This document shows, in pieces, positions 43,407-48,110 of a DNA stretch of 48,110 nt. Made by a program: the position numbers and the translations under genes. Below the pieces are notes generated by a model. The model saw nothing but the letters and a program-made list of their open reading frames with translations. It made no database searches and was not told where the DNA came from. This DNA comes from Lentisphaeria bacterium. Lineage in GTDB: Bacteria > Verrucomicrobiota > Lentisphaeria > Victivallales > UBA1829. The stretch lies in assembly GCA_017629515.1 (NCBI GenBank), contig JAGBXB010000084.1, forward strand, positions 1 through 48,110. The letters run 5' to 3'. Each line of letters starts with the position of its first letter. The first letter of the stretch is position 1.

Positions 43407-45080
43407 TTACCGGGCATTTTCCTGTTGTTTCATAAGATTTGCACTGTTGGAGAAGATCCAGGACTGCAAAGAATTGACGGCGGCGGATTTTTTCATCTGA
43501 CCGTAAAGTTCCGCTTTTCCTGCTTTGTCTTTGCTCTTTTCTGCAGCAGTGGGCTGTTTGCGGCTGTCAACGAAAATGATGACTTTGCCGCCTGCGGGGA
43601 GGTCAGCGGCTCTGGAAAGAGTGCCGGTTGCTGTTGCAGGAATAAGATTGAGTGCAACAAAACGGGCGGGATCATTGCCTTTGGTGAACTCATTGAGTGT
43701 GTCATAGCAGAATTCAGGCAGTTTGGAAAGTTTTCCTTTTGTGCCTTTGAGCGCATTGCTTACTTCTGCCGCGGGGTTTTTGCTTGCGGCAACTTTAGCG
43801 GCATAGGCACGGGCTGCTTCATTGGCAAGATTGGCGGCTTTTCTGGCAGTAAGGATGGTACGGATCTGTTCTTTCACATCTTTGAAGTCGGCGGTCTTTG
43901 CGGCGATGCGGTCAGTTACGCAGGCAACGAATGCGCCGGAATAACCACGGACACTTTTTGCCACAGGATACCGTTCCGTAGTGCCGAAGAGAGCGGAAAC
44001 CAGCAGAGGTTCTTTGCCGGTTTTTGCCACTTCAACAGAGTTTCTTTTTAGCCAGGAAGTGTCCACCATGGTATATTTGCTTTCTTTTGCAAACTTTTTG
44101 AATGCGGCGAGCTGATCGTTGCCGCTTTCGCTTTCCCCGGCGACATTGTAAAGTTTGTCACGGAATTTTCTTGCATCTTCCATGGCGGCAGCTTCGGCTT
44201 TTTCAGCAGAAAGTTTCTTTACGATGGCTGCTTTCACCTTTGCAAAGGGCTGTTCTTTGCCGTCTTTGATATAATCCAGTTTGTTTGCTTCATAATATTT
44301 CTTTGCTTCTGCATCCTTTACGGGATTTTTTGCAGCATAGACGGAATAGGGGAACTTGATATACACTCCTTTGAGTTTGGGTTCGGTAAGGAGAGTTTTT
44401 TCATTTGCTTTATAGTAATCCAGCAACTCTTTGTCGGATACTTTCACCTGATTTTTGAAACTTGCGGCATCAAAAATGATCATGCGGCTGGAAGTTTTTT
44501 CCATGGTCATATCCTGGAAAAGACTGATTTCGTCATCTGTGATGATGGCGTTTTCCATCATTTTGCCAAGTTTGTCAGCGGCAAGCATACTGCGGACGGC
44601 TTCTTCCAGATCTTTTGCGCCCAGATTCAGCGGAGTGAGATTTGTTGCGATGTAGGCGGAATATTTGGCATTGTCAAAGTTGTTTTTGGCGTCTTTGAAT
44701 GCCGGGAGGGTTTTGATGAAATCCACTACTTCCTTATCGGAAGCGGTAAGACCGTAATTTTCAGCGGCGACGGAAAGAACGATCCTTGCAAAGATCTGGT
44801 CATTGGAAAGATCCATGAAAGCTGCAGGGGAGGCATTGTAAGCAAGAGCAAGGGCGATGGCCTGTTTCTGCATGGCTTTGCGGTACTCTTTAAGTGTAAG
44901 TTCTTTTCCTGCCGCACGGCCTACGATGCTGCTGTCAGAGGCGGGCCCTCCGAAGAACATGGAACCATCCACGCCGGGAGTGAAGAACCAGACAAATGCT
45001 ACGATGATGATAATGGAGAAAAGCCCGAAGAGTATTTTGTTGTGCTTGACAAGCACATTGTTCATTCTTCTGATAACCAT
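43407..45080 (-). CDS. PpiD/SurA-like membrane-anchored chaperone
   Basis: A 557-residue protein with an N-terminal anchor (residues 15-33, ILFGLFSIIIIVAFVWFF) and a large periplasmic part. SurA/PpiD N-terminal helices are seen (GKELTLKEYRKAMQKQAIALAL, NDQIFARIVLSVAAENYGLTASDKEVVDFI). Later residues (KVSDKELLDYYKANE ... FAKVKAAIVKKL) match the helical region around the parvulin domain, but no complete parvulin signature is visible, so isomerase activity is doubtful. It would help fold exported proteins, a task shared with BamA. It starts after AAGGAAG with 6-nt spacing and heads the operon with purM. Confidence 0.82.
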   Translation of the reverse strand: MVIRRMNNVLVKHNKILFGLFSIIIIVAFVWFFTPGVDGSMFFGGPASDSSIVGRAAGKELTLKEYRKAMQKQAIALALAYNASPAAFMDLSNDQIFARIVLSVAAENYGLTASDKEVVDFIKTLPAFKDAKNNFDNAKYSAYIATNLTPLNLGAKDLEEAVRSMLAADKLGKMMENAIITDDEISLFQDMTMEKTSSRMIIFDAASFKNQVKVSDKELLDYYKANEKTLLTEPKLKGVYIKFPYSVYAAKNPVKDAEAKKYYEANKLDYIKDGKEQPFAKVKAAIVKKLSAEKAEAAAMEDARKFRDKLYNVAGESESGNDQLAAFKKFAKESKYTMVDTSWLKRNSVEVAKTGKEPLLVSALFGTTERYPVAKSVRGYSGAFVACVTDRIAAKTADFKDVKEQIRTILTARKAANLANEAARAYAAKVAASKNPAAEVSNALKGTKGKLSKLPEFCYDTLNEFTKGNDPARFVALNLIPATATGTLSRAADLPAGGKVIIFVDSRKQPTAAEKSKDKAGKAELYGQMKKSAAVNSLQSWIFSNSANLMKQQENAR

Positions 45081-45570
45081 TCTTTCTTCCTTTCGTTTTG
45101 TTATATTTTTTGTTTTTAAGATAATTTATAAATACAATTATCATTAATTTACATCAGACTTTCTTTTTTTTCAACTGCCGGAAAATTCTTTTTTCGGGAA
45201 AATGTTGGAGAAAGTTCTCCGGAAAGGGCGTCCGGAAGTAACGCTGCCGGTCCGGCGGGCGTTTTGAGATTTTCAGAAAAATTCCGGCGTCTTCGGAAAA
45301 AATCATATTTTTGCGATAGGCAGCCGCTCTCTGGAGATGAAAATTCAGGATAGCTTCTTTTTGTGTGTTGCTTTGATCCGTTTGCTGTTTTTTCTGAATT
45401 TTTTTTACGAAAATGAAATTTACAGTAATTTTCTTTCGATTACACCTTATATATAAAAGAAAAACTGAAAAAAAATATTTTTTTACTTGAAAATTACTGA
45501 AAGAGGTTGTATGTTATCAGGCAAGGAAACATGGATTGTTTTCAGAAAATAACACTCGGGAAAGTGAAAA
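45081..45570. other. Intergenic region with a GC-rich hairpin cluster
   Basis: 490 nt without a gene between the divergent PpiD-like gene and a small ORF. The part at 45207-45265 is richer in G+C: hairpin GGAGA/TCTCC (45207-45220) and a larger one, AACGC (45240-45244) with GCGTT (45259-45263) and inner GCCG/CGGC pairing, followed on the plus strand by TTTTGAGATTTTC. It could be a plus-strand terminator or part of the PpiD leader. The rest is AT-rich; a TTATATATAA stretch at 45448-45457 has no good -35. Confidence 0.3.
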
Positions 45571-45972
45571 ATGTATTTGAAATCAGGATTTAATCCGGAG
45601 ATTTCAGCTTTTGTGCCTGCAATGGAGTATTGTGCCGTTGAGGATAAATATCAGCTGAATGACTCCCTTATCGGCGATACACTCTATTTCGCCGTTCCCT
45701 CTGCGTATAATCATGCGCCGGAGCATTATTTCTCTATTCCCGCATCGTCCATTGAACTGGGCAGACTTATTTCTGTTCATATTTCCCGTTTTGTTTCCCT
45801 TTATTCCATTAATACAGCTTTCCCGAGCGTAATGGATTTGTTTGTCACAGTTACTTCCCGTATCTCAAAAGTGCTTTCCCGGGTGTTTTGTTATGTGGGG
45901 AAAAAGTATGCTGTGAGGCGTAATAAAAAGAAATATTTTACTGTTTGCCGGCCCTGTGTGCTGCGGCTGTGA
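45571..45972 (+). CDS. Hypothetical protein, 133 residues
   Basis: Not recognised. The predicted protein starts MYLKSGFNPEISAFVPAM, has no signal peptide, a mixed helix/strand middle (LYSINTAFPSVMDLFVTVT) and a strongly basic C-terminus with Cys (CRPC). The ribosome binding site is weak (GGGAAAG, 9 nt). The codon pattern looks coding, and a second small ORF and the giant protein follow in the same direction at 16- and 21-nt gaps, which supports a transcription unit. It may be a real lineage-specific gene or a chance frame. Confidence 0.4.
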   Translation: MYLKSGFNPEISAFVPAMEYCAVEDKYQLNDSLIGDTLYFAVPSAYNHAPEHYFSIPASSIELGRLISVHISRFVSLYSINTAFPSVMDLFVTVTSRISKVLSRVFCYVGKKYAVRRNKKKYFTVCRPCVLRL

Positions 45973-45988
45973 GAGAAAGGCAAAGAGT

Positions 45989-46126
45989 ATGGTTGACTTA
46001 CAAAAATACAGAACAGGATCAGGCACTCTGAAAATGGCCTGCGGAGAGGGAAACCTTTTCAGCAGGATTTTGGCGTGTCGTGGACTTGTTCTGTGTTTTT
46101 GTAAAAAAGAAAATACTTTCAAATAA
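45989..46126 (+). CDS. Small ORF, 45 residues
   Basis: A 45-codon frame beginning MVDLQKYRTGSGTLKM with AAAGG 9 nt before the ATG. It contains four Cys in its last 30 residues. It lies 16 nt after the 133-residue ORF and 21 nt before the giant gene. No family recognised. Spacing is the main support, so confidence is low. Confidence 0.25.
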   Translation: MVDLQKYRTGSGTLKMACGEGNLFSRILACRGLVLCFCKKENTFK

Positions 46127-46147
46127 GTAAGAAAGGACAGGTGTTTT

Positions 46148-48110
46148 ATGACGAAGAAAAGAAAAAAACACGTCGGAATCGTAAGATTGGAAGAAAGAGT
46201 GCTTTTTGAGGCGGCGGCAGCCGTCGAGGCGGCTAACCTTGCCGCGGAAGAAGCGGAAAATGAGAATGAGCAGAAAGCGGAAGAAACCGCTGAAGATATT
46301 GCTGAAAAATTGGAAGAAGTTGCTGTTGCGGCAGGACCGGATAGTGTCATGCTCGGCAATGAGTCCGTCATCCGTGCGGAAGAACAGGCAGAAGGAGTTG
46401 AAAGCGAAGAAGCAGAGGGAGAAAATGACGAAAATGTGATCTCTGTGGAAGGCGCAAACGACTTTACTGCCGACGAAAATGATGTGACCGTGACCGGGGA
46501 TATTACAGACAGCGACGAACTTGACTTCAATGATCCCTCCTCCATCGTTATCGAAAACAGTAATGAAGTGATTTCCGTTGAGGGGAATGTTGCCGGAAAT
46601 GAAGCGGAAACGGAAGAAGTTTCTGCCAATGAAATTGCCGATGAGATCAAAGCAAATTCTGAACAGGCGGCAAAAGAGGCGGAGGAAGAATCTGTTGCGG
46701 CAGGGGAAGAAAAAGCGGAAGGAAAAGAAGACCGCAAAGAATTGGTGATCATCAACTCTTCCACCGCAGATAAAGACGTGCTTATTTCCGAAGTCGGTGA
46801 AGGTAGAGACATACTTATTCTGGATACAAATTCCTCCGATCCCATGGCGGACATCAAAGAATATATGGAAAGCAAAGATTATAAATATGATGCTGTCCAT
46901 ATTGTGACCCACGGGGATGATTCCGGACTGATTATCGGTTCCCGTTATGTTCAGGACGGAGCGGAATTCGGAGTAATGAGAGAACATCTTTCCGACGATG
47001 CAGATGTGATGGTGTATGGTTGTTCCACAGCTGCTACGGAAAAAGGGCAGGCATTTTTGCAGGATATAGCGGATGCTACGGGTGCGGACATTTCCGCCTC
47101 CGTTGATATGACCGGTTCTTCCGACCGCGGCGGCAACTGGGATCTGGAATACTCCATTGGTGAGATCAATGTGGATTCCCTCACCGTCTCCAATAACTGG
47201 AATTACAAATTTGATACCATTCATATTGGAAGCACGGCTTCTCCTGGTTTTTTTGCAAATTTGAGTGCTGCCACTCGCACAACATTGATTGATGGAGATT
47301 TCGTCATTCTTCACGGAAATGTGACCGAAACTGTTGATATTACTGTTAGTGGTGATACCCAGTTTATTTCTGTTGGTGGAGAAAATTATACTTATACCTT
47401 TACTGGGGATTTTACTGTTGGTGCAGATGCAACCCTTACCGTAGGCGGAACTTATACAGATGGTGGTGTTACTTATGATGGCGGTGTTACTTTTGTCGGC
47501 ACTGTAACAAATCAAGGAACAATTACACTGGATAACTCGACATTTAAGGGTAATGTTACCGGAGGTACAGTAACCTTGAACGATGGTGCTGCCTTAAATA
47601 TCACCGGGGAAAGTACCGTTACTACTTTGACTGTTGACGGAGGGGCAAATGCTTCTATTGGCGGAACTGGTACTTTGACATTGGCAAATACTATTACGTT
47701 ATCCGAGAGCCAGACTCTTTCTATCCTGGATCGTGTTTCTCTGCATAATAGTAGTGGTACCGGACATGACGCATATGTGATTCGCCTTGAAGATTCCGGA
47801 TATCCGTTCAATACTTCTGCTGGAAATCTCATTCTTAATACTACCGGCAGTATTACTACAGCTGGAAATGTTGCTATCAAGGCTTACAGTGATACTGAGG
47901 GACAAGGGAGCATCACTGTCTATGGTAATGTTAAACTTGGCGCAGCTGATGCCGGTATTGAGTTTTCCGGCAGAGGTGATTTCCTGATTTCCGGTGGCAA
48001 CAGTGCAATTACCAATGTTGATTCTGCTCAATATAACAATATGACTGGTGTTCAAATCAGTGGCAACGGGGAATTGGTCATTAATGGCGGTAAGATCAGT
48101 GGCTTTGATA
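46148..48110 (+). CDS. Giant surface protein with LEER-VLF motif, DUF4347 domain and beta-helix repeats (5' part)
   Basis: An open frame of 654 codons that runs off the right edge. Residues 1-30 hold a basic start and RLEERVLFEAAAA, the form of the LEPR-x-LL N-terminal motif known from very large repetitive proteins; there is no ordinary signal peptide. Residues 30-197 are highly acidic and probably disordered. DUF4347 covers about 198-345: VHIVTHGDDSGLIIG, DADVMVYGCSTA, and GGNWDLEYSIGEI. After residue 355 come Gly/Thr/Asn-rich short strands (TLTVGGTYTDGG, GTITLDNSTFKG) like the passenger of autotransporters. Surface display as an adhesin is inferred. The start follows AAAGGA with about 11-nt spacing. 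Confidence 0.88.
   Translation, partial: MTKKRKKHVGIVRLEERVLFEAAAAVEAANLAAEEAENENEQKAEETAEDIAEKLEEVAVAAGPDSVMLGNESVIRAEEQAEGVESEEAEGENDENVISVEGANDFTADENDVTVTGDITDSDELDFNDPSSIVIENSNEVISVEGNVAGNEAETEEVSANEIADEIKANSEQAAKEAEEESVAAGEEKAEGKEDRKELVIINSSTADKDVLISEVGEGRDILILDTNSSDPMADIKEYMESKDYKYDAVHIVTHGDDSGLIIGSRYVQDGAEFGVMREHLSDDADVMVYGCSTAATEKGQAFLQDIADATGADISASVDMTGSSDRGGNWDLEYSIGEINVDSLTVSNNWNYKFDTIHIGSTASPGFFANLSAATRTTLIDGDFVILHGNVTETVDITVSGDTQFISVGGENYTYTFTGDFTVGADATLTVGGTYTDGGVTYDGGVTFVGTVTNQGTITLDNSTFKGNVTGGTVTLNDGAALNITGESTVTTLTVDGGANASIGGTGTLTLANTITLSESQTLSILDRVSLHNSSGTGHDAYVIRLEDSGYPFNTSAGNLILNTTGSITTAGNVAIKAYSDTEGQGSITVYGNVKLGAADAGIEFSGRGDFLISGGNSAITNVDSAQYNNMTGVQISGNGELVINGGKISGFD

Noticed and set aside
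45865..47515. Minus-strand Ser- and Phe-rich frames of 336 and 498 codons
   Set aside because: They are mirror images of the acidic and beta-helix parts of the giant protein, with no start signals.
1..48110. Insertion sequences, prophage, integrase or CRISPR in the window
   Set aside because: No transposase, integrase, terminal inverted repeats or repeat-spacer pattern was seen on either strand.

Overview
The window looks like chromosomal DNA of a PVC-superphylum bacterium, most likely a Lentisphaerota (Victivallis-like) member. This is inferred from gene content, not from a marker-gene comparison. The supports are a pilin-like secreted protein with an [17 protein letters not shown] leader, a DUF4838 / GH4 / GH9 polysaccharide-degrading repertoire, a Gfo/Idh/MocA oxidoreductase, a sodium-pumping decarboxylase with its biotin ligase, and a giant surface protein that starts with an LEER-VLF motif followed by a DUF4347 domain. 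Genes have clear AAGGAG-type ribosome binding sites and many intrinsic terminators. No insertion sequence, prophage, CRISPR array or rRNA was seen.

Layout. Positions 1-7.4 kb hold a truncated MscS-type channel, a secreted-carbohydrate-type protein of unknown activity, an AraC regulator with promoters on both sides, a DAACS-family symporter, a glyoxalase-like protein, a MATE exporter and a zinc-ribbon/YccF membrane protein. Positions 7.6-17 kb are the housekeeping core: prs behind a long, strongly structured leader RNA, then rplY, pth, rpsF, ssb, rpsR, rplI, dnaB and bamA on one strand, followed by a TauE/SafE-type permease. Positions 17-23 kb (minus strand) carry proA, an orphan TaqI-type adenine methyltransferase, an NhaC antiporter and a GH9 glycosidase. 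Positions 23.7-30.3 kb hold the oxidoreductase, then a minus-strand group (alpha/beta hydrolase, metallophosphoesterase, EamA transporter), a CAU-anticodon tRNA and a NERD-domain protein.

Positions 30.3-36.5 kb form a probable sugar-use locus: pilin-like protein, DUF4838 secreted protein and GH4 glycosidase in one operon, with a divergent AraC regulator that has 18-nt direct repeats (21-nt period) just before its start codon. Positions 36.5-41.4 kb encode the membrane sodium pump: oadG-oadA-oadB in order, with birA immediately upstream to attach biotin to OadA. OadB is unusually long, with a signal peptide, a Cys/Lys-rich segment and a biotinyl-like domain fused in front. Positions 41.5-45.1 kb are an operon of a PpiD-like chaperone, purM and a membrane TPR-like protein. 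The right end begins an acidic, beta-helix type giant surface protein that runs off the window, preceded by two small ORFs in the same direction.

The strongest candidates for something undescribed are the prs leader RNA (four stems, an 11-bp closing helix and a duplicated heptamer that allows mutually exclusive pairing), the OadB fusion, and the LEER/DUF4347 protein whose conserved His and Cys look like a protease dyad.
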